Assembly: GCA_001599815.1 (NCBI GenBank)
Contig: BCIA01000001.1
Span: 2,298,934 to 2,362,933 of the forward strand
From: Furcasterigmium furcatum
Taxonomy: Eukaryota; Ascomycota; Sordariomycetes; Glomerellales; Plectosphaerellaceae
Length of the DNA: 64,000 nt
Direction: 5' to 3'
In this document: positions 1-12,052 of the stretch, piece by piece
Layout: every line of letters begins with the position of its first letter
Numbering within the stretch: the stretch's first letter is position 1
Notes under the pieces: generated by a model
The model's input: the letters and a program-made list of their open reading frames with translations, nothing else
What the model was told of the DNA's origin: nothing
Database searches by the model: none
Position numbers and translations under genes: made by a program

Positions 1-1874
1 ATCGCAGGCGTGATGGACGGTTCGGTCCGCGAAGAGGCGAGGTGGGCGCTGGCGTAGATGGCCGTCAGAGCAGTGATGCGCCTCGGCACGTGGGTTGGGT
101 CGGGAAGGGCGGTGAGATCAAGACCGTCGTGGGGGTTGACGTTGGCCTCTGCCGGGTCAGGGGCCGCCTGTGATACGTTCTGGGGCGCGCTGGCGTCGAG
201 GGCCGCGGAAATCAGGGGGTGGATGGTCCCCGCTGCGTGGGCCTCGGCGATCTCGACGCGGTGCTGGGCGATGAACCCATGGACCCTTTGGAGGTAGATG
301 TTGTTCTCGTCGTTGAGCCAGAGGTCCTCCTTCATGAGGTCGGACTTTTCGTAGTGGTGGAGCTCCTGCCAGGTGGGCTCCAGGAGATAGCTGGCCACGT
401 CGTCCTCGTCCTTATCCTCGTCCCTGTCCTCCTCCTCGTCGTCGTCATCATTGGAGTTGTCCAGGGCGGCGGCGACGTGGTCGACGTTGATAATATTGTC
501 TTCGTTGAAGTCGTACTCGTCACGGCCCCAGAGGATCATGTATATGATGTACTTGTCTATCTCGAGGCCGCGGCGGGTGGCCTCCCTGGAGATCAGCTCG
601 TCAGGGCGGGCGAGGTGGCCGATACCGCGGCCCCAGCCCTCGAGATGAACCGTGCCGACTTCGCGGGGTGGTACACCATAAAGTTCTTCTCCGAAGAGGC
701 AGCGTCGGAACTGCTCCTGGGTGGGAATATAGTCGTAGCGGACCTTGAGCTGCTCGCACTCGTCTCGGGTCTGAAGCTCGCGGCGGGTGAGCATGAGCCA
801 CATCTTTGTGAGGCCGCGCTGGCCGAGGAGGAGTTGGACCATGGTCGTGGAGCCATGGTTGGGCCAAACGGGGTCCAGGAGGAACAGGGAAAGCTTGACG
901 AAGAACATCTGGGCCTGATAGAGGTCGTCGGGGGTCCAAAGGGCGCGGTTGGCGAGCATGTTCTGACGACCCTGGGTGGTGGCAACGTCCATAAGGAGCC
1001 AGAGCTTCTTGAGGACGAGCTCAGTGCCGCGGGGGAGGCGGTGACCGGCATCCTCGATGGCCTCGACGATGTCGTCGACGCATTCCTCGCGGTAGACGAC
1101 CATCTCGTACCAACGGAGCGTGGGAACGAGGCGGACGGCTTGGTTCTGCCGCGGGTCAAGGCACAGGGGGTCAGGGGCGTTGAAGGCGTTGGTTCGACCG
1201 ATGGGATCAGGGATGCAGAGCTTGCGATAGAGGCGGAAGGAGAAGATATCGCTGCTCTCCTCGGCACGGGAGCGCACCCACATGCGGATGCTCGAGGTGA
1301 TGCTGGCGTTGAGCGTCTCGTTGAAGCACTTACTGACGGAGTAGAGGGTGAGAATGTCCTCCGGGTCAAGATGGTAGCCAACCTCGACGAGCAGCTCCGT
1401 ATACTGTGAGATCTTGTCGATGAGGCAGAACCCGACGCCCATCTGGCCCATGTTGCCTTGAATATCGAGGACGGGGTTGTCGATCTTGAGGCGCTTGACG
1501 CGCTCCTTCTCAGTGAGCTCGTGGGTCTGGGCATTCTTCTAGTCCTGCCCTTCGAAACCATGCTGGAGAGAATCGTTGATTGCAGCCTCGTCGTGAATGA
1601 CGCCCTCCATCGCGAGCTCCTCTTCACCCATTTCGATCCCGCCCTGCTGGAGCTGATGTGCGACTTGAGCATCGCTCATCTCCTCCAGCTCCTTTTGGGC
1701 ACGGAGCCGGACCATGACGGCGAGCATGTTGGGGCTGATGTTCGAGTGAGGGAACCTCTGCTTGAGAGACTCCCTGGTTTCCTCGATGAATTCCATGAGG
1801 TCCTGGTAGTTGACACCCGGGGGGGCCAAGGGCACCCCCTCGAAGGGCGCCATCGAGAGTTGGGGGCGGCTCAT
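1..1874 (-). pseudogene. Conserved fungal protein of unknown function, 5' part, interrupted by in-frame TAG
   Basis: The reading frame begins at the ATG at 1874-1872 and is open for 111 codons (start MSRPQLSMAPFEG). It meets TAG at 1541-1539, then continues open in the same frame to the window edge, about 512 more codons, so the C-terminus is missing. The part after the stop is clearly coding: it has ordinary amino-acid composition, a helical core around 1420-1300, and an acidic Asp/Glu tract at about 450-400. I do not recognise a named domain; it resembles conserved proteins of unknown function common in Pezizomycotina (from memory, no search made). No good intron removes the TAG. The only in-phase option is a 63-nt intron using that TAG as acceptor, with a poor donor (GTCATT). 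The codon may be a CAG-to-TAG mutation, a sequencing error or a readthrough stop. Labelled pseudogene because the frame is broken as given; the gene may be functional. Confidence 0.55.
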
Positions 1875-2587
1875 AGTGATGGGTGGCGGTTGTGGTGATG
1901 GTGTTGAGTGTGTTAGTTGTGTGGTGGTGTTGAGAGAGAGCGCGCAGAGAGATCGGGTGGCGGATTTCAGATTGTTGTTGGCGGAACTTGGATGGAATAC
2001 CTAAGGCAGAATCAGCGGGACAGGAGTGGGCAGCTGGTCTTAGGCGGCAGTCAATAGGGGAATAACAGTCGCCCCTGAATGTAGACAATAGACTGAATAG
2101 GGGCGGCCTGGCATTGTTGCGCCTTGTGGCGGGGCATTCACTCAGTCACTTGTACTGAGAGGTACGTAGCATCACAGCGGTGCCCAAACCAGCGTCAAGC
2201 CGAGAAATCCTCTCTGAAATTGATTCGCCATGACTGATTTCGCTGATGTACACTTGAGGTATGATATATCTTACAATGAAAGGCCAGCCGCGTGATCTCA
2301 TCCAGCCTTCGGCTCGCTGCCCTCTAAAAGATGTCCGTCGTTGTACGGTCGTTGGCAAGCTATCTCTCTCGAGATGGAGCCTGTCCTCATGGCTCCTAGC
2401 CGGCTCCCAGCGTCGTTCCATGCCAGAGCAACCTGGCATGCTATTATGACTGCATGCTTTCCTTTCCCCCTGAGATGCCACGCTGAGTGCATGCTGGGTA
2501 TACGCCTGCCAAAACAACACACCGCCTTCGTTGCGGCTTGTACTACAACCGCGTTTCGGTGGCTTCGCTTATAGCATGCACCGGGTC
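1875..2587. other. Intergenic: promoter of the first gene and CTK1 3' end
   Basis: Both flanking genes are on the minus strand, so this 0.7 kb should hold the promoter and leader of the first gene and the 3' UTR of CTK1. No further coding region or RNA gene is supported; the short open frames here lack a family match and have random-like composition. Confidence 0.6.
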
Positions 2588-5500
2588 CTACTTCTTGCCT
2601 GGTCCCTCGCCACTCGGCTGTCCTGAGGTCGACGGTGGCGGCGGCTTGCCTTCAACATGGACCCTCTTCGCCTCGCCGCGTTGGTCATGCGTCTCATTCT
2701 CCCGCTTTCGGTCCTTGTCACGAGGCTTCCCGTCACGGCCTTCCTTGCGGGCTGCGTGCCGCGCTTCACGTTCCCTCCGCTCGTTCTCTTTCCGGTGAGC
2801 CTTGGACTCGAGTTCGTGCCATTCGCCGTCGATCGAGGCAAGCCTAGGATACACGGTCAGTTGTCGTCAATCAGATGGATGGGGAGGTTAACTCACTCAA
2901 CAGCTTGTCGCGGAGGGGGCTCTTCGGTCGTGAAGTACGGGTGCGCAAGGGCTTCTGCTGCCGAGGGCCGTTTCGCGGGATCGTACCGGAAGATCGAGCA
3001 CATGAGTTCGTACGCCGCGGGAGTCAGCTTCTCCTTGTACTTGGCGGCAAACGAGTTGGCTCGTCGGTAGCTTGGTCGCAGCAGCTCAAACCAGGCCATG
3101 TCGACCAAACCAGGCCACTCGGCCTTGTTCGGCGTGCCAATGACGTTGTATATCTTGTCGAGCTGATTCGCCTCACTGCCGTCTCCAGGGAAGGTGGCAT
3201 GCCGGGTGAAAATCTCCATCATGATGCAGGCTGTGCTCCAGATGTCGCAAGCGGGACCGTACTGCGTCTCGCCAAGCAAGAGCTCTGGTGAACGATACCA
3301 GATCGTGATGACACGGTTGGTGTAGTCAAGCTGATGACGCTTCGCGTAGAAGCGCGCAAGGCCGAAATCGGCAATCTTGAGAATGCCGTCGCTGCTGACA
3401 AGGATATTCGCGGCCTTGAGGTCGCGATGGAGAACGCCTCGGGTGTGGAGGTAGTCGAGGCCCTCGAATATCTGACGAGCCAGGTGTTTCCTTTGTGCCG
3501 CATCCAACTTGAAGGTGGGGTGGTTCAGAAGTCCCGTGAGGTCGTGAGAGAGATACTCGAAGACCATGAAGCAGTCGTGCTTCTCGACCATCACCTCCTG
3601 GAGCTGCACAATGTTGGGGTGGCGAAGAGATTGGAGCAGCTTAATCTCTCGTACCGCCGTGACCGGGAAGCCATCCTTCTCACCTTCCATCCGAATGCGC
3701 TTCAGGGCGACCAAATTCTTGGTGTAGACATGCAGGCCCTTGAAGACCTTCCCGTAGGTACCGGAGCCAACGACGGACTCATTGCCGGGTTTGCGGAAGT
3801 AGACCGAATCTGAGTTGACCAGGTCATCGGGCAGCACCTCACGGGGCTTGAGACGCTTCATCTTCTTCTTAATAGTTCGCGTCTTGGGCCGCGTGGGAGC
3901 CGAAGCCTTGGGCCCTGTTGGCGGCTGAGGTCGAGAATCTTGTCTGCCTCGAGCGGATGCCGGCTCAGTTGGAGCGCCTTGGGGTACGCCTCGGTCCAGC
4001 TTGTCGCGCTGTCGGTTGTCATGCTGTCGACCGTCCTGCCGACTGTCATGTCGACTGTCTCTGTCTCTGTCTCGGTGGCCCTCGTGAGATCGGCCCTCGT
4101 GATACCGATCATCACTTCGGCGGCTGTCACCGTACCGGCTATCATGCTGGCGGCTGTCTGACTGACGATGATCTGATCGCCGTTGGTCTGCTTGGCGCTG
4201 GTCAGAGTGTTGACTGTCGCGCTGCTGGGTTGGCTCCTGCTTTTGAGGTGCCGCGTTAAACTTCTGGGAAATCTCAGGCTTGGGCGCCGTCGGAGTAGGT
4301 TTCGAAGACGCCTTAAATGCGAAACTGAACTTCGATGATGCCGTGTTCTGAGCGGCTGGACCTGTAGGAGGAGCTCGATTGGGGGGCGGCATCTCCTTGT
4401 CGGATTGCTTGTCGAGCGGCCTGCTATCTTCAACCTGCAGGTCTTTCGAGGGTCGGAAAGGGTTGGATTGCCCCTCTGCCGGTTCGTCTTTCTCAGGCCT
4501 GGACGGCCCAGTCGGTGCTGACGCCGCATCGTCGATTTGTGTGAATCCGCCCCGGCCAGCACTCTGTGACGAGTTCCACTGGGTGCTCTTGAAGTTGTTT
4601 CCCCGGTAAGCTCCTCGTCCCTGTCCGAACTGGTTCCCCCCTCGGAAGGCTCCTCCGCCTCCTCTGTAGCCGCCTCTGGAGAATTGCTGCATGGGCCCTG
4701 TTGGCGCCGATGGGGGAGGGGGTGAAAACGGAGGGTTTGAGGGATGCTGCTGTGATCCTTGAGGGTGTTGTCCAGGATATTGGCTAAAGTAAACGTCAGC
4801 AGGGGCACTTGTGGAGCGGGGGCAACGATAGACATACTGTGTGGGCGAGCCATTCCAGCCACCCCTTCCATAAGGGGACTCATGGGGTGAGTTGTGGTAG
4901 GGATTTGGCGTCATATGAGGGGACTGGGAATACTGGCGTGGGTCATTGTACCCGGCGTTGCCAGCGAATGCGTTGTGCATCTGTTGACGGCCGCCGAAGC
5001 TTCCGCGGTGGCCCCGGCCGGCCATGCTGACTTCGACGTTGTTAGCCCCCGTAGACGGTTGCTCTGAACCGGCTTGCGAATTGTCGCCCTGCCTGGCCCG
5101 CCTGCCCGAGCCCCTGCTAGTGGAACGGGATGCGTGGCGAGAGCCACGGCCGCGACGTGCTGGCTCGGAAGCTTGGGGGGAACGGTCCCTGTGGCTTCTC
5201 CGTGGCGATGGGGATTGCCTTCCGGGCTTCCTCACGGGAGAGCGCGTCCGGGATGAGCGACGCGCGGAGGAACGACTATCGTCCCGGGGACGGGATCGGT
5301 CTCGAGGGCGTCGGGTCGGAGGAGAATCCGGACGTATGTCGTGTCTAGACCGGGTGGGGGATCGGGACCTGCTTCGTCGGTGATCCTCTCGCCTCCTGTC
5401 TCTGTCTTTCGCCCGCGACCGACTGGAGGAGTCTCGGACTGGACTAGCTGGTCGACGAGAGCGGGAGCGAGAACCCCGGGGCTCACGTGAGGCTTTCCGC

Positions 5501-6027
5501 GAATCCCGGTCCCTTCTCGTGTCTCTGTCTCGAGATCGATCTCGGCGAGGGCTGTCGTCTCGTCTCGGTCGCTTCCTGTCGTGTCTCGAGGGCGGGGGGG
5601 TTCTGCTCCGGAGGCGCTTTGCGGAGGGCGAGGGAGGCTGGCCGTGTCGCGACCGAGGAGGGCTGGGGCTTCGTGTCCGCTGCGTCTCGCCGCGTGCACC
5701 ACCTCGATCACGCCTGGTATCAATCAGGTTTCTCGGACGCGACGAACTGTATCGGCCGTCCCTGGATGCGTCACGTCGGGGAGGAGACGGGCTCAGGCGG
5801 CGAGGACGATCTCCGCTTCGGTTGCGGTGCTTGTCCCTGGATGGCTCGGCGGACTGTTCAGCAGGCTGGCGTTTAGGTGGGCGGTCGTGGAGGCGATCGT
5901 CCTGTGTCCGCTCGGCGTCACGGGGCTTCCGAGGCGGCGGCGACGAGGATCTGCGATGAGCTGCCTCGCCTTGACCTGCTCTGCCTCGATCTCTGCGGTC
6001 GTTGGCGTGTCTTCGGTCGTCTCTCAT
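2588..6027 (-). CDS. CTK1: CTD kinase catalytic subunit (Ctk1/CDK12-like protein kinase)
   Basis: Two exons: 6027-2897 and 2843-2588, with an intron 2896-2844 (53 bp, GTGAGT...CTAG), giving about 1128 residues. The first ~700 residues are a low-complexity Arg/Ser/Asp-rich tail like that of CDK12-type kinases, followed by Gly/Asn/Gln-rich sequence. The kinase domain lies at roughly 740-1030: glycine loop GSGTYGKV, a PITAVRE-like helix (FPVTAVRE), catalytic HRDLKAANIL, DFGLAR, and a T-loop with the activating Thr in NRVIT followed by WYRSPELLLG. The short second exon adds a Lys/Glu/Arg-rich tail. By family, Ctk1 with its cyclin phosphorylates Ser2 of the RNA polymerase II CTD during elongation. 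The start is uncertain: the ATG at 6027 (MRDDRRH) is chosen, while the in-frame ATG at 6066 would add 13 residues. BUR1 is less likely given the RS-rich N-terminus. Confidence 0.9.
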
Positions 6028-9000
6028 TGCGACATATTGCGTACGTCGACAATAGAAGGGCTCCATCACCACTCACTTGCTCTCCCCAATCTGATTTGAG
6101 TTTTCAGGGTGGTCTCTGCCGAGGTTTATCCGATGGTGATGCGATAAGTGGGTGGGTGTTGGCGCACGGACCAACTGGAGTTGGATGTTGGAGCTGGTGG
6201 TGAGAGGAGGTGGATGGCGACGACCAACTGCCGACTCGCGACGACGAAGATGGAGGGAATGGGTGGGGTGTGCTGGGAAAGCTTCGAGATGCTTTGAACC
6301 CAAAGTCCCCAGGTCTGAGTGAGGGCGACTTTTGGCTTTTTTTTTGGCCAGGCGGGACAAGGCTGCGGACAAGATCTGCGCTTGCAGTTCGGCGGCGTCG
6401 GCCAGTAAAGAATCAAAATCAGGCTCCCCCAACGTTGAACTCTAGGAAATCAGGCCCCCTGGAACAAGTCGTCCCTTAGAGGGACGGGGACCTGAGACCT
6501 ACCTCCAGTACACAGCTGCGGTGGCATCACACCGGCTTAGCCCTTCGTGGCCTGGGCCACAGTAACCATGGCTTCATGGAAAGCAGGCTGGGCTCATGCC
6601 CCAGAGTCCTCAGCACTGGCTGGGATGCTGATCGGACAAGCGGCATCAACATAGCAGCAAAGTCCCCGAAGCTGGTGCCCGGGATCTTGAGGCAGAATCC
6701 GACACCGCCTCCTCCTGACCACTGCGGCCCCAACCCGCTTCCGTCTCTTTAATCCCAAGTGACATCGGCAGGTACCCACGAAGGGCAACAAGTGCCGCCC
6801 GCATCGACTATGTACGAACAATTACGAAGACCTCAGATCGAAGGGTAATCTGTAGTTAGTGAAGCAGGTCCGGGCGATCGGCAGCGTTCCGATATCCGCC
6901 CAGTTGAGCCCATCCTCCAATGCTGTGTGCACCAACCCAAATTGTCCCGGAGGTCGTGACGACACGAGGCTTGTCACCAGCGCATCGTCCGCTGGTAGTC
7001 CTAATGCTCGACGCAGGCGGCCGATCTGGAGGTCTCAAGTTGCAATGATGGTCTACTAGATGTCCACCACCAAGGCAGGTAGGGCGTCCCAATGCAATGG
7101 CGTCCAGCGGCAGCTTGGTGTCGACGCCGAGATCACCCGACGGGTTCGAATCTGGTTCCAATGCCGCTGCGTGACTCGAATACCAGGAATATCTGCCCGC
7201 AGATATGACTGCAATCATTGCATGTCAGGAATGAGGTCGATCGCTCGACTGGTCGGCACAGCCGTCAGGCATTCTCGGAGCCACGAGGCATGCAAATGCC
7301 AACTTTCGATGGATGACTGGACACGGATAATAGACCGCACGAGAAAGCCCAATTCCAACCCGGGGACCGCAAAATGGCCCAGATCAATCCCCCACAGACG
7401 AGCAGGTCTGGATGACGCACGCGTTTCGCTCTTCCAGCGGCGGTTGCTGGTGCAAAGCCCTCGTTCATACTTGCGCCGAGCGACAAGGAATTAGACTGGG
7501 CGTAGTCAGACATCTCCGCTGAGTATCCAGAGTCGCTGTGGGCGCTGTTTATCGCCGTGGATGACATCTCTGTCCAGTGAGGGAATAACAGAACTGGCGG
7601 CTATCGCCGTGTCTGCATGGTCACGAGTGCGCCCCAACGTCAACGGAGGGGTTTTCGAGAGCCACAATAGCCATATCTTCGGATACTTGAGGGCGAATAA
7701 AAGGGGTGGTCAAGTAGCGGTATCGGGTGCTGGGAGAGGGAGTCGCGATCAGACGGGATCAGCGACCGGTGTCGGTGCAGCAGCGCCGACGTGCTGCATG
7801 ATTTCGATATGAGAGCGGCCTTGCTTGAGATGAAATGACCCGGGTTTTCTCGTGAATATCCATCCTCTGTCCATCGTCGGAGGATTGCTCGCGGGTTATG
7901 GGCTGGGGTGTTGTTTTGGCCATCTTGACCGACAGCAGGTGGAGAAATGATGATCGAAAACCTTGACGGAAAATGTCACATGATCTACCTATGACAAATC
8001 ACGTGACTAGAACCCCCTAACCCCTGGATGTCAAGCTTGTGCCGACAGCACTGTAACACTGCAGCACATTTGGACGGTACTTGTGAGAAACGATGTTCAC
8101 CTTCGCATTCCAGGTTGTTGCCTGAGAATCCGACCCAAGCCGTAGACACCAGATCAAAAGGTTGGGGCGGGTGAAATGTCCAAAACTCACTGGTGATCGA
8201 CGGTCTGTGGAAACCTGTACACTGGCAACTGGCAAACTGGCAACTGAACTGGGCAATCTAAGGTAGGATTAGGTACGTATTGCTGTTGCATCAGTAACTA
8301 TTCCGGATTGAAACAAGAGCTGTCTCCGTTTCCTGATATATCGAGGACTTGATTCTATTCCCCAGGACTCGGTCTTTAGCAAGGTCACTTACGTCTTTCC
8401 ACTCAACTACCACTGTCGTCTCTTGTTGGACCCCTCTTGCTGAGGTGTCATGTGCGCCGTCTGAGAACCGACTCTCTGATGGATGTCTGGGGTACCGAGG
8501 CGGCATCTCGCTGATTGGCCGTGTGGGTTCTCGTCACGATGCTCTTTTACTCTTTTGCATGCTGCTTCCAATGTGCAGCGTACCTAGCGCGTCTAACCCC
8601 GCATTCTATGGCGTCATACTGAGTCAGCAGGTGTCCTGTGCAGAAGCTCTAGCTTGCACCTGGCCAGTCGAAATTGCACATTCCACCCCAGGAGCCCAGA
8701 GCGCACTAATGCCGCTGGTACAGTTGAGTGACTTAAAGCAACGGCGTTTCCAACGCCAGATTTGGGTCTAGACCAGACACAAACTTTCAATCCCGAGGAG
8801 ACAGACGGGTGGTTGTGAGCGATTTCTTCCCATTGAAACAATATGGTAATACGAACTGATAAGAAGAACGGCGACGGGTGAATACGGGTATGATGTCGCC
8901 CCTGTGGCGGGATTCGATGCACACGTCTGGAAAAGGGAATTCAGCGGTGACTTGTTGAGGAAAGGATTCCCAGGGCAGGCGAGGAATTTTGTTCAGGCCG

Positions 9001-9743
9001 CCATGGGACTGGTCCGGACGAGGTGACAGGTAAAGTACTGCCCAGGTATCAGCAGTAGCGGGGCACACCCGGAGGGCGCTCCCGGCGAGGTCTCGCCCCT
9101 GCGGTGGCTCCGAGCGAAGGCATCCACCCCACTGAGAGCCAGGCCTGTGGCAGCGCGGGCCCCGTTGCTCGACCAATGCTTAGCGCATCTTGACCCCCTA
9201 GCTACTTTCTCTGCACGGAGCGCCGTGGATCGGGGGAGGATCGAGGGAACGAGCTGCCAGCCAACACCACCACGACGGCCAGCCCAGGCTCGCTTCCACC
9301 GAGAGACCTACTGGAAAGCTCTTCTCTAAAATCTCGCCTGCGTCCCTCTTGGTTTCGTCATCTGCATACCTTACTTCTCCAATTCCTCTGCGCAAGCTCG
9401 GGGGCTTGAACTGATCTCTCCTCCATCCACCTACCTAAGCTCCCATCCTTCTCAGAGGCACCACCAGGTCTTCCTCTGAACAGCTCGAGTCTCTGTTCCC
9501 TCCCCTCGTCATCCCTCATCGGCACCCAGTCACTCCGGCTCGCAGGTACGCACTTCCCATTGTTCCACGGTTGCGCCAGCCGGCCGGCCGGCCTATTCAT
9601 CCTCTGTCTGTCTTGGGCCATCCGAGACAGAGCGCCGATCAGCACTCCTCGTCGCGCGGGGGCCTGAATTGCGCTCATTACCTGCTGTTGTCCGCCGGGC
9701 ATTGTGTTGACCTCGTCCTCGGCAGACCTTTAGTACCGCAACC
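6028..9743. other. 3.7 kb intergenic region between divergent CTK1 and glycogen synthase
   Basis: This stretch holds both promoters. The 9250-9743 part is rich in C/T and looks like the glycogen synthase leader. Open frames inside have no ATG, random-like composition or no recognisable family. The best of them, 100 codons on the minus strand at 7567-7265, starts with a true ATG but has no other support. I see no tRNA, transposon or terminal repeats. Confidence 0.5.
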
Positions 9744-12052
9744 ATGTCGGAGGGAAGTGGTCGCGAGGTGAAGAACCATCTCCTTTTCGAGATTGCGACC
9801 GAGGTCGCTCATCGCGGTAAGCTTCGTCCACCTCGCCCCTGCCCTGCAGCCCATGATCTGACACTTCGTTCTTGTCCAGTCGGCGGTATCTACTCGGTCA
9901 TCAAGTCGAAAGCCCCAGTCACTACTGCCGAATATGGCGACCGATACACCCTCATTGGACCCCTCAACCACCAATCCGTAGGCTACATACCCGCCGCCCA
10001 TATCACCATTGGCCACCACTAACACTGCAGCAGGCGGCTGTCGAGGTCGAGGAGCTGGAGCCCACCAACCCGGAGCTGGCCGCCACCATAGCGTCCATGA
10101 AAGAACGCGGCATTGGCATCCTCTACGGCCGGTGGCTCATCGAAGGAGCCCCGCGTGTTCTGTTGATGGACACGAAGACCGCGTACGGATTCCTGGACGA
10201 GTGGAAATCCGATCTGTGGAATCTCGCCGGCATCCCCTCCCCTCCCAACGACGACGAGACGAACGAGGCTATTGTTTTTGGCTACCTCGTGGCCTGGTTC
10301 CTCGGAGAGGTAAGCTTAGCTCGCGTTCACCATTGGGTCCTAAAATGAATGCCCCCGAGCTCCAGCTAACCAATGCGCCTGCAGTTCGTGTGTCACGAGA
10401 AGAAGAAGGCCGTCATCGCCCACTTCCACGAGTGGCTCGCCGGCGTCGCCCTCCCCCTGGCCAAGAAGCGCCGCATCGATGTGACAACTATCTTCACCAC
10501 CCATGCCACCCTGCTGGGTCGCTACCTTTGCGCTGGATCAGTGGACTTCTACAACAACCTGCAGTATTTCGACGTGGATGCCGAAGCCGGGAAGCGCGGC
10601 ATCTATCACAGGTACTGCATAGAGCGTGCCGCCGCCCACTCTTGCGATGTGTTCACCACCGTCTCCCACATCACCGCATACGAGAGCGAGCATCTGCTCA
10701 AGCGCAAGCCCGACGGCGTGCTGCCCAACGGTCTCAACGTCACAAAGTTCGCCGCCGTGCACGAGTTCCAGAACCTGCACCAGCAGGCCAAGGAGAAGAT
10801 CCACGACTTTGTACGCGGCCACTTTTACGGACACTACGACTTTGATCCCGAGAACACCCTCTACTTCTTCACTGCCGGCCGATACGAGTTCAGGAACAAG
10901 GGTGTTGACATGTTCATCGAGTCGCTAGCTCGCCTCAACCACCGTCTCAAGACAGCGGGCAGCAAGATGACTGTTGTGGCTTTCGTCATCATGCCTGCGC
11001 AGACGACGTCGCTGACTGTCGAGGCTCTTAAGGGCCAGGCTGTGATGAAATCTCTCCGCGACACGGTAGACATCATCGAGCGCGGCATCGGCAAGCGCAT
11101 CTTCGAACGTTCCCTCAGATGGCACGATGGTGACCCGCTGCCCGACGAGAAGGAGCTCATCACCAGCGCTGACCGCGTGCTGCTCCGCAGGCGCCTCTTC
11201 GCGATGAAGAGGCACGGGCTTCCTCCTATCGTTACTCATAACATGATTAATGACCACGAAGACCCGATCCTGAACCAGATCAGGCGCGTGCAGCTCTTCA
11301 ACCACCCGTCGGATCGCGTCAAGGTGATCTTCCACCCGGAGTTCCTCAACTCGGCCAACCCCGTGCTGCCCATGGACTACGACGAATTTGTGCGAGGCAC
11401 GCACATGGGCATCTTTGCGTCCTACTACGAGCCGTGGGGCTACACCCCGGCTGAGTGCACGGTCATGGGTGTGCCGAGCATCACGACCAACCTTTCCGGC
11501 TTCGGCTGCTACATGGAGGAGCTGATCGAGAACTCGAGCGACTACGGCATCTACATTGTCGACCGGAGGAACAAGGGCGTGGACGACTCGGTCAACCAGC
11601 TGACGACCCAAATGTTCGACTTCTGCCAGAAGAGCCGTCGCCAGCGTATCAACCAGCGCAACAGGACGGAGCGCTTGAGCGACCTCCTGGACTGGAAGAG
11701 GATGGGCATGGAATACGTCAAGGCGCGCCAGCTGGCCCTGCGCCGGGCGTATCCCAACTCGTTCCAGGGCGAGGAGGAGGAGGATGTTGTCCTCGGCGTG
11801 GAGCAGAAGATCTCCCGCCCGTTCTCCGTGCCCGGGTCGCCGCGCGACCGCACCGGGATGATGACGCCAGGCGACTTTGCGAGCCTGCAGGAGGGACGCG
11901 AGGGTCTGAGCACCGAGGACTACGTTGCGTGGAAGCTTCCTGAGGAGGAGGATCCCGACGAGTACCCGTTCCCGCTGACGCTGCGAACCAAGCGATCGGG
12001 GCCCGCGAGCCCCCTGGACGGCGTGCCTCTGCATAACGGCAACAGCAGCTGA
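9744..12052 (+). CDS. GSY1: Glycogen [starch] synthase (GT3 family)
   Basis: Four exons: 9744-9816, 9880-9977, 10031-10309 and 10385-12052, giving 705 residues, essentially the length of yeast Gsy1/Gsy2. It adds glucose from UDP-glucose to glycogen in the cytosol. Visible hallmarks are the N-terminal VGGIYSVI (UDP-glucose loop) and YGRWLIEGAP. The first Rossmann domain has FHEWLAG and THATLLGRYLC. The arginine-rich helix binding glucose-6-phosphate in the yeast enzymes is at RRRLFAMKRHGLPPIVTHN. The catalytic E-x7-E motif is in YYEPWGYTPAE. The C-terminal tail carries Ser-Pro sites as in phospho-regulated family members. All junctions keep frame with the family sequence. The second intron ends in a tandem CAGCAG (10028-10033), so proteins of 705 or 704 residues are possible. 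Neighbour CTK1 is divergent and unrelated in function. Confidence 0.97.

Noticed and set aside
219..1409. 396-codon open frame on the plus strand
   Set aside because: It is antisense to the coding frame of the first gene; its Val/Glu/Leu-rich composition is the mirror image of that gene.
3858..4883. 341-codon minus-strand frame inside CTK1
   Set aside because: It is an alternative frame of the Arg/Ser-rich CTK1 tail, with no start context or family match.
6073..6432. 119-codon minus-strand frame upstream of CTK1 as an N-terminal exon
   Set aside because: It could be joined in frame to CTK1 by a 54-bp GTGAGT intron, but its first codon is TTG, no ATG opens it, and it reads like leader sequence.
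7141..7155. B-box-like ggttcgaatc suggesting a tRNA
   Set aside because: No A-box or cloverleaf can be formed around it on either strand.
7265..7567. 100-codon minus-strand frame with a true ATG
   Set aside because: It has no recognisable motif, signal peptide or conserved pattern; length is within chance for this GC content.
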